From Nocardioides sp. InS609-2 (lineage in GTDB: Bacteria > Actinomycetota > Actinomycetes > Propionibacteriales > Nocardioidaceae), in NCBI RefSeq assembly GCF_023208195.1, contig NZ_CP060034.1, forward strand, positions 1,612,001 through 1,676,000: a stretch of 64,000 bases of DNA, given 5' to 3'. This document shows positions 9,225 through 17,262 of this stretch, piece after piece; within the stretch, counting starts at the first letter, position 1, and each line of letters starts with the position of its first letter. A program made the position numbers and the translations under genes. The notes beneath the pieces were generated by a model. That model was not told the origin of the DNA, searched no databases, and was given only the letters and a program-made list of their open reading frames with translations.

Positions 9225-9899
9225 ATGATCGAGCTCGCTGTCCTGGACATGGCCGGAACCACCATCGACGACGGCGGCGCCGTCTACGTCGCCCTGCGCG
9301 AGTGCGTGGAGGCGCACGGTGTCACGGTGACGGACGAGCGCCTGCAGGCCTGGATGGGTACGGACAAGCGGACCGCCATCGACGCCCTGCTCGGCGACCT
9401 GGCGACACCGGACCTGGTCGAGAAGACCTACGCCGACTTCTCGAGCCGACTGGAGACGTCCTATCTCGCCCGGCCACCGACACCGATCCCCGGCGTCCCC
9501 GAGGCCCTCGCGGAGCTACGCGCCAGCGGAGTCAAGGTCGTGCTCACCACCGGCTTCGCACACGACGTGGCCGACCCGCTGCTGGCCGCCATCGGCTGGA
9601 CACCCGGCCTGGCCGGCGCTCCGGTCGACGCGCTCGTGTGTGCGGACGACGTCGCGGCCGGTCGCCCCGCGCCGTACATGATCTTCCGGGCGATGGAGCT
9701 GGCCGGCGTCCTGAGTCCCACCCGCGTCGCCGTGGCCGGCGACACCCACGTCGATGTGCTGGCCGGCAGCAACGCGGGAGCTGCGATCGTCGCCGGTGTG
9801 CTGACGGGTGCTTTGCCGGCGGAGGTGCTGGGCACCGCGCGGCATACGCACCTGCTTGCCTCGGTCGCCGACCTGCCCGCCTTGATCCGGCAGACCTAG
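9225..9899 (+). CDS. Phosphonatase-like HAD hydrolase (phosphonoacetaldehyde hydrolase type)
   Basis: This 224-residue HAD enzyme has nucleophile motif LDMAGTT, so the usual DxD is D8-x-A10, the substitution that marks phosphonoacetaldehyde hydrolase (PhnX, DWAGTT). K48 in WMGTDKR aligns with the Schiff-base lysine of PhnX (MGLLK). Later motifs VVLTTGF and GDTHVDVLAGSNAGA give the phosphate and Mg sites. It therefore looks able to cleave a C-P bond by an imine mechanism, releasing phosphate and acetaldehyde. A good Shine-Dalgarno (GAGGAG) precedes the ATG. It lies directly after gntR. Length and context fit the TIGR03351 phosphonatase-like family. Confidence 0.87.
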   Translation: MIELAVLDMAGTTIDDGGAVYVALRECVEAHGVTVTDERLQAWMGTDKRTAIDALLGDLATPDLVEKTYADFSSRLETSYLARPPTPIPGVPEALAELRASGVKVVLTTGFAHDVADPLLAAIGWTPGLAGAPVDALVCADDVAAGRPAPYMIFRAMELAGVLSPTRVAVAGDTHVDVLAGSNAGAAIVAGVLTGALPAEVLGTARHTHLLASVADLPALIRQT

Positions 9900-10339
9900 T
9901 CCGCGACCGAGCCCGCCAACCGCCGGGAGAGTCCGGCGCGGCAGCCGGCCATCATCCGCTGGTGGTTCCAGCGCACCGCCGGCCGCGCGAGGGCAGCCCC
10001 GAGCGCCTGCCAGCGGCCGGCCACCCGCACCTCCTGCTCGAAGAGCATCCGGGTGCCCGGTCCCTCGTCCAGCAGCCGCCACCGGGCGACACCGGAGAGG
10101 TCGCCGGAGACCAGCGTCTCGAGCACGTGGTCGTCGCGGCTCTGTGCATGCAGCACCAGGTCGAGGGTGTAGGGCAGCATCGACCGGCACAGCACCCGCG
10201 CGTCATCAGGCCCGAGCGACGCGACGGCGACGACCTGCGGCCACCACGTGGGATACATCGCCAGGTCCAGCAGTACGCCGGCCACATCGGCCCGCGGGTA
10301 CGGCAGCCACCAGTCCTCGCTGAACTCGAACGTGTTCAC
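9896..10339 (-). CDS. SRPBCC-fold (polyketide cyclase/START-like) protein
   Basis: This 147-residue single-domain protein starts MNTFEFSEDWWLPYPRADVAGVLLDLAMYPTWWPQV, the usual helix-grip opening in which the YPxWWP segment lines a hydrophobic cavity. The C-terminal helix ends MMAGCRAGLSRRL. Such proteins bind lipids or act as small cyclases; no specific ligand can be read. It overlaps the HEAT-like gene upstream by 4 nt (same strand) and the stop of the convergent hydrolase gene by 4 nt. Confidence 0.78.
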   Translation of the reverse strand: MNTFEFSEDWWLPYPRADVAGVLLDLAMYPTWWPQVVAVASLGPDDARVLCRSMLPYTLDLVLHAQSRDDHVLETLVSGDLSGVARWRLLDEGPGTRMLFEQEVRVAGRWQALGAALARPAVRWNHQRMMAGCRAGLSRRLAGSVAD

Positions 10340-10908
10340 CGCGACACCTGCACGTCGAGTCGGAGCTCCAGCCGGTCTACCGCTCGCAGGGCGGCTCGCC
10401 GTACGGCCTCGTCACCGTCGTCGAGCCGGGCGACCACCGCGACGACGTGCTCTGTGTCGCCGACGACCCCGAGGGTCCGCATCGCCTGCGTCCGCACCCG
10501 CGGCAGCTCGTGCGTCGACAGCGCGGCCGCGCCGTCGCCTGCTCCCCCGACCTCGCGCTTCGTCGCGACCTTGAGACACATCTCGGCCGGCCGCCAGTCC
10601 TCGTCGGCCAGGCCGGCGACGACGGCTGGAGCAGCGGAGTCGTCCCAGGCGTACAACAGCCCGCGCGCTCCCCACGTGCGCACCCAGTAGTCCTTCCAGG
10701 ACGAGCCGTCGAGCACCGCGTCGCCGGGCTCCCACGCATGGCCGGAGAGGTACGGCAGCTCGGCCACGTGGTCCTCGCGGACCGCCCCGGTCATCAGGTC
10801 GACGCACAGGTCGACCACCCCGCGTTCACCGACGTGCGACGCGAGCTCCAGCACCAGCTCCCGCACGGGGGCCTCGAGGTTGCGCGGGGGCGGCAGGGAG
10901 GGGCTCAT
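10336..10908 (-). CDS. HEAT-repeat-like protein
   Basis: This 190-residue soluble protein contains alpha-helical repeats reminiscent of HEAT/PBS-lyase repeats. RTQAMRTLGVVGDTEHVVAVVARLDDGDEAVRRAALRAVDRL (residues about 138-181) is a clear two-repeat stretch, and AVREDHVAELPYLSGHAWEPGDAVLDG looks like an earlier degenerate one. It is probably a protein-interaction scaffold. It is coupled by a 4-nt overlap to the downstream SRPBCC gene. It is divergent from the mutase gene, whose start is only 31 bp away. Confidence 0.7.
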   Translation of the reverse strand: MSPSLPPPRNLEAPVRELVLELASHVGERGVVDLCVDLMTGAVREDHVAELPYLSGHAWEPGDAVLDGSSWKDYWVRTWGARGLLYAWDDSAAPAVVAGLADEDWRPAEMCLKVATKREVGGAGDGAAALSTHELPRVRTQAMRTLGVVGDTEHVVAVVARLDDGDEAVRRAALRAVDRLELRLDVQVSR

Positions 10909-10927
10909 GGCGACCAGTCTGCCGCGC

Positions 10928-10933
10928 TACCGT
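10928..10933 (+). promoter_or_regulatory. Probable leaderless -10 of the phosphomutase gene
   Basis: TACCGT ends seven bases before the ATG at 10940. It lies just inside the divergent promoter region of the HEAT-like gene. Confidence 0.4.
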
Positions 10934-10939
10934 GCCCTC

Positions 10940-12595
10940 ATGACCGAGACCGCCAACCCAGCACTCCTCGACCGGGCCCGCGCCTGGGCAGCCGAGGACC
11001 CCGACGACGTCACCCGTGCCGAGCTCGAGGCAGTCATCGCCGACGTCGTCGCCGGGGGCGACGCGACCGATCTGGCCGACCGCTTCGACGGCACCCTGGA
11101 GTTCGGTACGGCGGGACTTCGGGGCGCGCTCGGTGCGGGATCCAACCGGATGAACCGCGCCGTGGTGCTGCGCGCCGCGGCCGGCCTCGCGGCGTACCTC
11201 AAGGCCAACGGCGCGGGCCACGACGCCAGTGTGGTGATCGGGTACGACGCCCGCTACAACTCCGACGTCTTCGCGCGCGACACCGCCGAGGTGATGACCG
11301 GTGCGGGCATCAAGGCGCTGACCATGCCGCGTCCCCTGCCGACGCCGATCCTGGCCTACGCGATCCGCGAGCTCGGCTGCGTCGCCGGCATCATGGTCAC
11401 CGCGAGCCACAACCCGCCCGAGGACAACGGCTACAAGGTCTACCTCGCCGACGGCAGCCAGATCGTGCCGCCGGCCGACACGGAGATCGCCGAGCAGATC
11501 GGGGCGGTCGGCGCGCTGGCCGACGTACCCCGCGGTGACGGCGGCACCGTCGTCGGCGCCAACATCGTCGACCGCTACCTCGACACCGCAGCCGACCTCG
11601 CGGGCGACGGGCCGCGCGACCTGACGATCGTCTACACACCGCTGCACGGCGTCGGTGGCACGTCGGTGGTGGAGGTGCTCGAGACCGCCGGCTTCGACGC
11701 CCCGCACGTCGTGCCCGAGCAGGAGGAGCCGGACCCCGACTTCCCGACGGTGGCGTTCCCCAACCCCGAGGAGCCCGGCGCGATGGACCTAGCGATGGCG
11801 CTCGCGGCCGAGAAGAACGCCGACATCGTCGTGGCCAACGACCCCGACGCCGACCGGTGCGCCGTAGCGGTGCCGGGTCCGCACGGCTGGCGGATGCTGA
11901 GCGGCGACGAGGTGGGCGCACTGCTCGGCTCGCGCCTGCTGAAGTCCGGCCGCAAGGGCGTCTACGCCACCACCATCGTGTCGTCGTCGCTGTTGTCGCG
12001 GATGGCCGCGAAGTCCGGCCAGCCCTACGTCGAGACCCTCACCGGCTTCAAGTGGATCGGCCGGGTCGACGGTCTCGCGTTCGGCTACGAGGAGGCGCTG
12101 GGCTACTGCGTCGACCCCGAGCATGTGGCCGACAAGGACGGCGTCTCGGCGCTGCTGCTGATGTGTGAGATCGCCGCGCAGGCCAAGGCCGACGGCAAGG
12201 AGCTCACCGACCTGCTCGACGAGATCGCGGCCGAGTTCGGCCTGCACGCGACCGACCAGCTCTCGGCGCGCGTCACCGACCTGGCCGAGATCGGTGCGGC
12301 AATGGAGCGGCTGCGTACGACGCCGCCGACGGTGCTGGGCGGCCTGGCCGTCGAGACGATCGATGACCTCTCGCAGGGCTCCCCCGACCTGCCGCCCACC
12401 GACGGGGTGCGCTACCGGCTGGCCGAAGGCGCCCGGGTCATCGTCCGGCCGAGCGGCACGGAGCCGAAGATCAAGTGCTACCTCGAGGTCGTCGTGCCGG
12501 TGAACCCGGAGGACGGCGTCGATGCCGCCCGCATCTCCGCGGCGGGCAGGCTCGACTCGCTGAGGGCCGACATCAAGGCCGCCGCCGGCATCTGA
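10940..12595 (+). CDS. Phospho-sugar mutase (PmmB/PGM2-like)
   Basis: This 551-residue alpha-D-phosphohexomutase-superfamily enzyme has the phosphoserine loop GIMVTASHNPPEDNGYKVY, metal loop ANDPDADRCAV, sugar-binding loop LTGFKWIG and C-terminal phosphate-binding RPSGTEPKIKCYLEV. The length and the EFGTAGLRG opening place it in the long PmmB/PGM2 branch, whose members interconvert glucose or pentose 1- and 5/6-phosphates. The mycobacterial pmmB gene sits near nucleoside-salvage genes, and deoC is close by here, so a phosphopentomutase role is plausible but inferred. The start at 10940 is chosen from the -10 spacing and the overlap an earlier start would create with the divergent gene. Confidence 0.9.
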   Translation: MTETANPALLDRARAWAAEDPDDVTRAELEAVIADVVAGGDATDLADRFDGTLEFGTAGLRGALGAGSNRMNRAVVLRAAAGLAAYLKANGAGHDASVVIGYDARYNSDVFARDTAEVMTGAGIKALTMPRPLPTPILAYAIRELGCVAGIMVTASHNPPEDNGYKVYLADGSQIVPPADTEIAEQIGAVGALADVPRGDGGTVVGANIVDRYLDTAADLAGDGPRDLTIVYTPLHGVGGTSVVEVLETAGFDAPHVVPEQEEPDPDFPTVAFPNPEEPGAMDLAMALAAEKNADIVVANDPDADRCAVAVPGPHGWRMLSGDEVGALLGSRLLKSGRKGVYATTIVSSSLLSRMAAKSGQPYVETLTGFKWIGRVDGLAFGYEEALGYCVDPEHVADKDGVSALLLMCEIAAQAKADGKELTDLLDEIAAEFGLHATDQLSARVTDLAEIGAAMERLRTTPPTVLGGLAVETIDDLSQGSPDLPPTDGVRYRLAEGARVIVRPSGTEPKIKCYLEVVVPVNPEDGVDAARISAAGRLDSLRADIKAAAGI

Positions 12596-13095
12596 GCCGT
12601 CCGCCGCCGGCGGTAGGCCCAGGTCACCGCGAGCAGCAGCGGCCCCCACAGGACAGCGGGCAGGTACGCCGCGGTCACGAGCTCGTACCAGCCCGGAGCC
12701 GGCAGTCCCTCGTAGCCGATGATGTGCTCCCATCTGGCGACGCTGACCGCGCAGATGAGGATCACGCAGGCGGCGCCGAGCGTCGCAGTCGCCACGGCGA
12801 ACCAGGTCGGCACCCTCAGGCCGCCGAGCCACCGCGGCAGCCTTTCTCCCCAGGGCTGCACCAGCCCGAGCGTCAGGGCCGCGGCACCGATCGACAGTAC
12901 GCTCAGCGACAGCACGTAGACCGTGCCCGACCCGGGCAGGTGCTGGGCGTCGCGCCACGCCTGGGTCGTGCCGAGGTGGAGCCCGAAGCCGGTCAGCGAG
13001 CGCCAGACGGCGGACGGCACCACGGAGAGGATTGCGCCGTACGCCGCCCATACGGCCCAGCGAGGGGTACCCGATACGATGTTCATGATCTCCAC
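12478..13095 (-). CDS. Uncharacterised four-helix membrane protein
   Basis: This 205-residue integral membrane protein has about four hydrophobic spans: WAVWAAYGAILSVVPSAVW, YVLSLSVLSIGAAALTLGLV, WFAVATATLGAACVILICAV and LVTAAYLPAVLWGPLLLAVTW. A positive RRRR and a hydrophilic tail follow. The final 40 codons overlap the convergent phosphomutase gene by 118 bp and have no helix or motif, so the stop may have been lost and read-through sequence added. The start is GTG 13095, or ATG 13086 three codons later. Function unknown. Confidence 0.7.
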   Translation of the reverse strand: MEIMNIVSGTPRWAVWAAYGAILSVVPSAVWRSLTGFGLHLGTTQAWRDAQHLPGSGTVYVLSLSVLSIGAAALTLGLVQPWGERLPRWLGGLRVPTWFAVATATLGAACVILICAVSVARWEHIIGYEGLPAPGWYELVTAAYLPAVLWGPLLLAVTWAYRRRRTAQMPAAALMSALSESSLPAAEMRAASTPSSGFTGTTTSR

Positions 13096-13227
13096 GCTAG
13101 GACCACCATCGGCCGGTCGTCATCGGGCAGACCCCCGACACGTCCCTGAGTTATCCCGGGTGCCGGCGATCGAACGCGGTCGATGCGCTCTGTGTGGTGG
13201 ATCGCACCGACCGGCCACGGGGTCGCC

Positions 13228-13821
13228 TCAGAGGAGCAGCGTCACCACGAACAGCACCATCGGCACTGCCATCAGCGCAATGACCGGCCACGCCCACTCG
13301 CGGCGTACGTCGGCAGCCAGCACCAACTGCTCGTCGGACAGCATCGCGATGCCGCGCTCGGCACGCGCGTCCTCGGCACGGCGGCGGATGCGCTCCTCGA
13401 CGAAGTCGGGGTAGGCGATCTCACCCTGCTTCGGCTGCTCGCTCTTGGCGCCCTTCTCGGCACGCCTCATCTTGCGGCGGGTCTTGCCGACCACGGGCGA
13501 GACGTAGCGCTTCTCGCCCGCGCGTACGGCGAGCACCTGGCGCACGGCGATCTGCTCGATGGCCGCCAGCGGGACGTGCACCGTGTCGACCATGTTGCGC
13601 ATCACCAGCCGGTCGTCGTCGATCGCCAGCGCCGGACGCAGCATGGAGGCCCAGGCGATCGCGCCGAGCGCCAGACCAGCCAGGCCGAGGGACAGCGCCC
13701 ACGACTCGTCGCGCTCGGCAACGGCCAGGATCACGAGGCCGGCGGCCATCACGACGGTGAAGACGCCGATGACGCGACCACCCGTCGCGGCGAACCGCTC
13801 GACCTCGCCTGCGCCAGCCAC
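13228..13821 (-). CDS. PH-like-domain membrane protein
   Basis: This 197-residue protein has two N-terminal hydrophobic spans (GRVIGVFTVVMAAGLVILAV; LSLGLAGLALGAIAWASML). Next comes a beta-rich segment (ALAIDDDRLVMRNMVDTVHVPLAAIEQIAVRQVLAVRAGEKRYVSP) with the pattern of bacterial PH domains of the actinobacterial CFP-6/LMW antigen 6 type. A charged linker and one C-terminal span (WPVIALMAVPMVLFVVTLLL) follow. Such proteins are membrane-anchored with unknown partners. It is divergent from deoC; the two starts are 55 bp apart. Confidence 0.72.
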   Translation of the reverse strand: MAGAGEVERFAATGGRVIGVFTVVMAAGLVILAVAERDESWALSLGLAGLALGAIAWASMLRPALAIDDDRLVMRNMVDTVHVPLAAIEQIAVRQVLAVRAGEKRYVSPVVGKTRRKMRRAEKGAKSEQPKQGEIAYPDFVEERIRRRAEDARAERGIAMLSDEQLVLAADVRREWAWPVIALMAVPMVLFVVTLLL

Positions 13822-13839
13822 GAATCCGTCCTCCTCTGA

Positions 13840-13870
13840 TTGCCACCCACTCCTCAGCCAACCCTATGCT
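13840..13870 (+). promoter_or_regulatory. Probable promoter of deoC
   Basis: TTGCCA (13840-13845) and TATGCT (13865-13870) are separated by 19 bp. The -10 ends seven bases before the GTG start at 13877, so the deoC message is probably leaderless. Confidence 0.5.
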
Positions 13871-13876
13871 GGGCCG

Positions 13877-14872
13877 GTGACGACCACCTCCAGCGCCAAC
13901 GCGCCCAGCGCTGCGGAGACCGGCTGGGACCACTCCGACATCGCCGGTTCGGATGCCTCCCTGCGCCGCTTCCTCCACGGTCTCCCCGGCGTCGACCAGG
14001 TCGGTGCGGAGGCCCGGGCCGCGAGCCTCGGCACCCGCTCCATCAAGACCACCGCCAAGGACCACGCGATCGACCTTGCCATCCGGATGGTCGACCTGAC
14101 CACGCTGGAGGGCATGGACACCCCGGGCAAGGTCCGGGCACTGGCCGCGAAGGCGATGCATCCCGACCCGGCCGACCAGACCTGCCCGTCGGCCGCGGCT
14201 GTCTGCGTCTATCCCGACATGGTGGCCACCGCCAAGGAGGTGCTCGGCGACTCGCCAGTCAAGGTGGCTGCCGTCGCGACCGCCTTCCCCAGTGGCCGGG
14301 CGGCCCTCGACATCAAGCTGGCCGACACCCGCGACGCCGTCGAGGCCGGTGCCGACGAGATCGACATGGTCATCGACCGTGGTGCGTTCCTCTCGGGCCG
14401 TTACCTGCAGGTGTTCGACGAGATCGTCGCGACCCGCGAAGCGTGCACCAGACCAAACGGGGAGAGCGCCCACCTCAAGGTGATCTTCGAGACCGGCGAG
14501 CTGCAGACCTACGACAACGTACGACGCGTCTCGTGGCTCGCGATGATGGCCGGCGCGCACTTCATCAAGACCTCCACCGGCAAGGTGCAGCCGGCGGCGA
14601 CCCTGCCGGTCACCATGATCATGCTCGAGGCCGTGCGCGACTTCCGCGAGGCCACGGGCCAGATGATCGGCGTGAAGCCGGCCGGCGGCATCCGCACGAG
14701 CAAGGACGCCATCAAGTACCTCGTGATGGTCAACGAGGTCGCCGGCCCCGACTGGCTCGCGCCCGAGTGGTTCCGCTTCGGCGCGTCCACGCTTCTCAAC
14801 GACCTGCTCATGCAGCGCACCAAGATGCGCACCGGCCGCTACTCCGGCCCCGACTACTTCACGCTGGACTGA
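13877..14872 (+). CDS. deoC: Deoxyribose-phosphate aldolase DeoC
   Basis: This 331-residue class I aldolase cleaves 2-deoxyribose-5-phosphate to glyceraldehyde-3-phosphate and acetaldehyde. The Schiff-base lysine is K231 in HFIKTSTGKV, the proton-relay residues are D163 (EIDMVID) and K267 (GVKPAGGIRT), and DLTTLEG is the strand-1 motif. It belongs to the longer deoC branch, with about 70 N-terminal residues before the core. The GTG start at 13877 is supported by the -10. It is 14 bp upstream of an aldehyde dehydrogenase that could oxidise its acetaldehyde product. Confidence 0.94.
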   Translation: MTTTSSANAPSAAETGWDHSDIAGSDASLRRFLHGLPGVDQVGAEARAASLGTRSIKTTAKDHAIDLAIRMVDLTTLEGMDTPGKVRALAAKAMHPDPADQTCPSAAAVCVYPDMVATAKEVLGDSPVKVAAVATAFPSGRAALDIKLADTRDAVEAGADEIDMVIDRGAFLSGRYLQVFDEIVATREACTRPNGESAHLKVIFETGELQTYDNVRRVSWLAMMAGAHFIKTSTGKVQPAATLPVTMIMLEAVRDFREATGQMIGVKPAGGIRTSKDAIKYLVMVNEVAGPDWLAPEWFRFGASTLLNDLLMQRTKMRTGRYSGPDYFTLD

Positions 14873-14886
14873 GAGAGAGCCGCCAC

Positions 14887-16371
14887 ATGGTCAAGGTTCC
14901 CGACGCAGCGACGCCGACGCCGGCGTTCGACTACGCCCCCGCGCCCGAGTCGCGCAGCATCGTCGACATCGCGCCGTCGTACGGCCTGTTCATCGACGGC
15001 GAGTTCGTCGACGGTGCCGGCAAGTCGTTCAAGACGATCAACCCCGCGACAGAGGAGGTGCTGGCCGAGATCGCCGAGGCCAGCGAGGCCGACGTCGACC
15101 TGGCCGTGAAGGCCGCTCGCCGCGCCTACACACGGGTCTGGTCGCGCCTGAGCGGACGCGAGCGCGCCAAGTACCTCTACCGCATCGCCCGGATCATCCA
15201 GGAGCGCGGCCGCGAGCTCGCCGTGCTCGAGTCGATCGACAACGGCAAGCCGATCAAGGAGTCGCGCGACGTCGACATCCCGATCGTCGCGGCGCACTTC
15301 TTCTACTACGCGGGCTGGGCCGACAAGCTCGACTACGCCGGTCTCGGCCCCGACCCGAAGGCGCTCGGCGTCGCGGGCCAGGTCATCCCGTGGAACTTCC
15401 CACTGATGATGCTTGCCTGGAAGATCGCGCCCGCGCTCGCCGCGGGCAACACCGTGGTGCTCAAGCCCGCCGAGACCACGCCGCTGACGGCGCTGCTCTT
15501 CGCCGAGATCTGCCAGCAGGCCGACCTGCCGCCGGGTGTCGTCAACATCGTCACGGGCGCCGGCGAGACCGGCCGCGCGATCGTGTCGCACCCTGACATC
15601 GACAAGGTGGCGTTCACGGGCTCGACCGACGTGGGCCGGGCCATCGCCAAGGCCGTCGCCGGCACCACCAAGAAGGTCACCCTCGAGCTCGGCGGCAAGG
15701 CCGCCAACATCGTGTTCGACGACGCCCCGGTCGACCAGGCCGTCGAGGGTGTCGTCAACGGCATCTTCTTCAACCAGGGTCACGTCTGCTGCGCCGGCAG
15801 CCGCCTGCTCGTGCAGGAGAGCGTCGCGGACGAGGTGCTCGAGAAGCTCAAGCGTCGGATGTCGACACTGCGCGTGGGCGACCCGCTCGACAAGAACACC
15901 GACATCGGTGCCATCAACTCCGCGGAGCAGCTCGAAAAGATCAAGGAGCTCGCCGACATCGGCGAGCAGGAGATTTCAGGGGGCGCCGGCCAGAGGTGGG
16001 CTCCCGTCTGCGACCTGCCCAAGACCGGCTTCTGGTTCCCGCCGACCGTCTTCACCGGCGTCACCCAGGCCCACCGCATCGCCCGCGAAGAGGTCTTCGG
16101 CCCCGTCCTGTCGGTGCTCACCTTCCGCACGCCCGCCGAAGCGATCGAGAAGGCCAATAACACGCCGTTCGGGCTGTCCGCTGGTGTGTGGACCGAGAAG
16201 GGCTCGCGCATCCTATGGATGGCCAACCACCTCCGCGCCGGCGTGGTCTGGGCCAACACGTTCAACAAGTTCGACCCCACGTCGCCCTTCGGCGGCTACA
16301 AGGAGTCCGGTTACGGCCGCGAGGGCGGACGGCACGGCCTCGAGGCCTACCTGAAGGGAGCCTCCGCATGA
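14887..16371 (+). CDS. Aldehyde dehydrogenase (NAD(P)-dependent)
   Basis: This 494-residue complete ALDH has the oxyanion asparagine N170 (IPWNFPLMM), general base E267 (VTLELGGKAAN) and catalytic cysteine C301 in NQGHVCCAGSR. GSTDVG forms the cofactor turn and EEVFGPVLSVL the C-terminal motif. The close deoC neighbour suggests acetaldehyde from deoxyribose-phosphate cleavage as a natural substrate. A purine-rich GAGAGAG lies before the ATG at 14887. The stop overlaps the ATG of the next gene (ATGA), so the two products are translationally coupled. Confidence 0.93.
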   Translation: MVKVPDAATPTPAFDYAPAPESRSIVDIAPSYGLFIDGEFVDGAGKSFKTINPATEEVLAEIAEASEADVDLAVKAARRAYTRVWSRLSGRERAKYLYRIARIIQERGRELAVLESIDNGKPIKESRDVDIPIVAAHFFYYAGWADKLDYAGLGPDPKALGVAGQVIPWNFPLMMLAWKIAPALAAGNTVVLKPAETTPLTALLFAEICQQADLPPGVVNIVTGAGETGRAIVSHPDIDKVAFTGSTDVGRAIAKAVAGTTKKVTLELGGKAANIVFDDAPVDQAVEGVVNGIFFNQGHVCCAGSRLLVQESVADEVLEKLKRRMSTLRVGDPLDKNTDIGAINSAEQLEKIKELADIGEQEISGGAGQRWAPVCDLPKTGFWFPPTVFTGVTQAHRIAREEVFGPVLSVLTFRTPAEAIEKANNTPFGLSAGVWTEKGSRILWMANHLRAGVVWANTFNKFDPTSPFGGYKESGYGREGGRHGLEAYLKGASA

Positions 16372-17249
16372 GTCGCGCCCAGGGACGGCAGAGCGTCCGC
16401 AAGACCTACAAGCTCTTCATCGGTGGCGCCTTCCCGCGGTCCGAGTCGGGCTACTCCTACGTCGTCAACGACTCGAAGGGGGCCTTCGTGGCCAACGCTG
16501 CCATGGCCTCGCGCAAGGACGCCCGCGACGCCGTCGGCGCCGCCCGCAAGGCCTTCGGCGGCTGGTCCTCGCGTACGGCGTACAACCGGGCCCAGATCCT
16601 CTACCGCGTCGCCGAGATGATGGAGGACCGTCGTCCGCAGTTCGTCGAGGCCGTCAAGCAGTCGGAGGGCCTCACCGCGCGCCAGGCCGACAAGGTCGTC
16701 GACGAGTCGATCGACCGTCTCGTCTGGTACGCCGGGTGGGCCGACAAGATCACCCAGGTCGTCGGCAGCGCCAACCCCGTGGCCGGTCCGTTCTTCAACA
16801 TCTCGAGCCCCGAGCCCACCGGCGTCGTGGCCGTGATCGCTCCGCAGGAGTCCTCCCTGCTCGGCCTGATCAGCGTCATCGCCCCGGTTGTCGTCACCGG
16901 CAACACCGCGGTCGTGATGAGCTCTCACGAGCGACCGCTGCCTGCCGTGACGTTCGCCGAGGTGCTGGCCACCTCCGACCTGCCGGGTGGTGTGGTCAAC
17001 ATCCTCACCGGCCCGATCGCCAACACGGCGCCCTGGCTGGCCTCGCACATGGACGTCAACGCCATCGACCTCACCGGCGCGGCCGGCCTCACCGAGCAGG
17101 CGACCGCGTTCGAGGAAGCCGCCGCCGAGAACCTCAAGCGGGTGCTCCGTCCGCCGATCACCGAGCCCGACTGGCACGTCCAGCCCGGCATCGACCGGAT
17201 GACTACGTTCCTGGAGACCAAGACCGTCTGGCACCCGATCGGGATCTAG
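16368..17249 (+). CDS. Short ALDH-family protein lacking the catalytic half
   Basis: This 293-residue protein aligns with the N-terminal, cofactor-binding half of aldehyde dehydrogenases: KTYKLFIGGAFPRSESG, DKVVDESIDRLVWYAGWADKI, PTGVVAVIAPQESSLLGLISVIAP and GVVNILTGPIANTAPWLASH. After the AIDLTGAAGL segment it leaves the family. The general-base glutamate, the catalytic cysteine region and the C-terminal domain are absent, and the PWNFP asparagine is replaced (APQES). The sequence is intact and coupled by ATGA to the full-length ALDH, so this looks like a selected non-catalytic partner rather than debris; a regulatory or structural subunit is an inference. Confidence 0.85.
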   Translation: MSRAQGRQSVRKTYKLFIGGAFPRSESGYSYVVNDSKGAFVANAAMASRKDARDAVGAARKAFGGWSSRTAYNRAQILYRVAEMMEDRRPQFVEAVKQSEGLTARQADKVVDESIDRLVWYAGWADKITQVVGSANPVAGPFFNISSPEPTGVVAVIAPQESSLLGLISVIAPVVVTGNTAVVMSSHERPLPAVTFAEVLATSDLPGGVVNILTGPIANTAPWLASHMDVNAIDLTGAAGLTEQATAFEEAAAENLKRVLRPPITEPDWHVQPGIDRMTTFLETKTVWHPIGI

Positions 17250-17262
17250 CCCGTCACACCTC

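Noticed and set aside
13840..14886. Plus-strand extension of the aldehyde dehydrogenase frame upstream through deoC
   Set aside because: The extension is an out-of-frame reading of deoC rich in R/P/G; the ALDH begins at 14887 next to a ribosome site.
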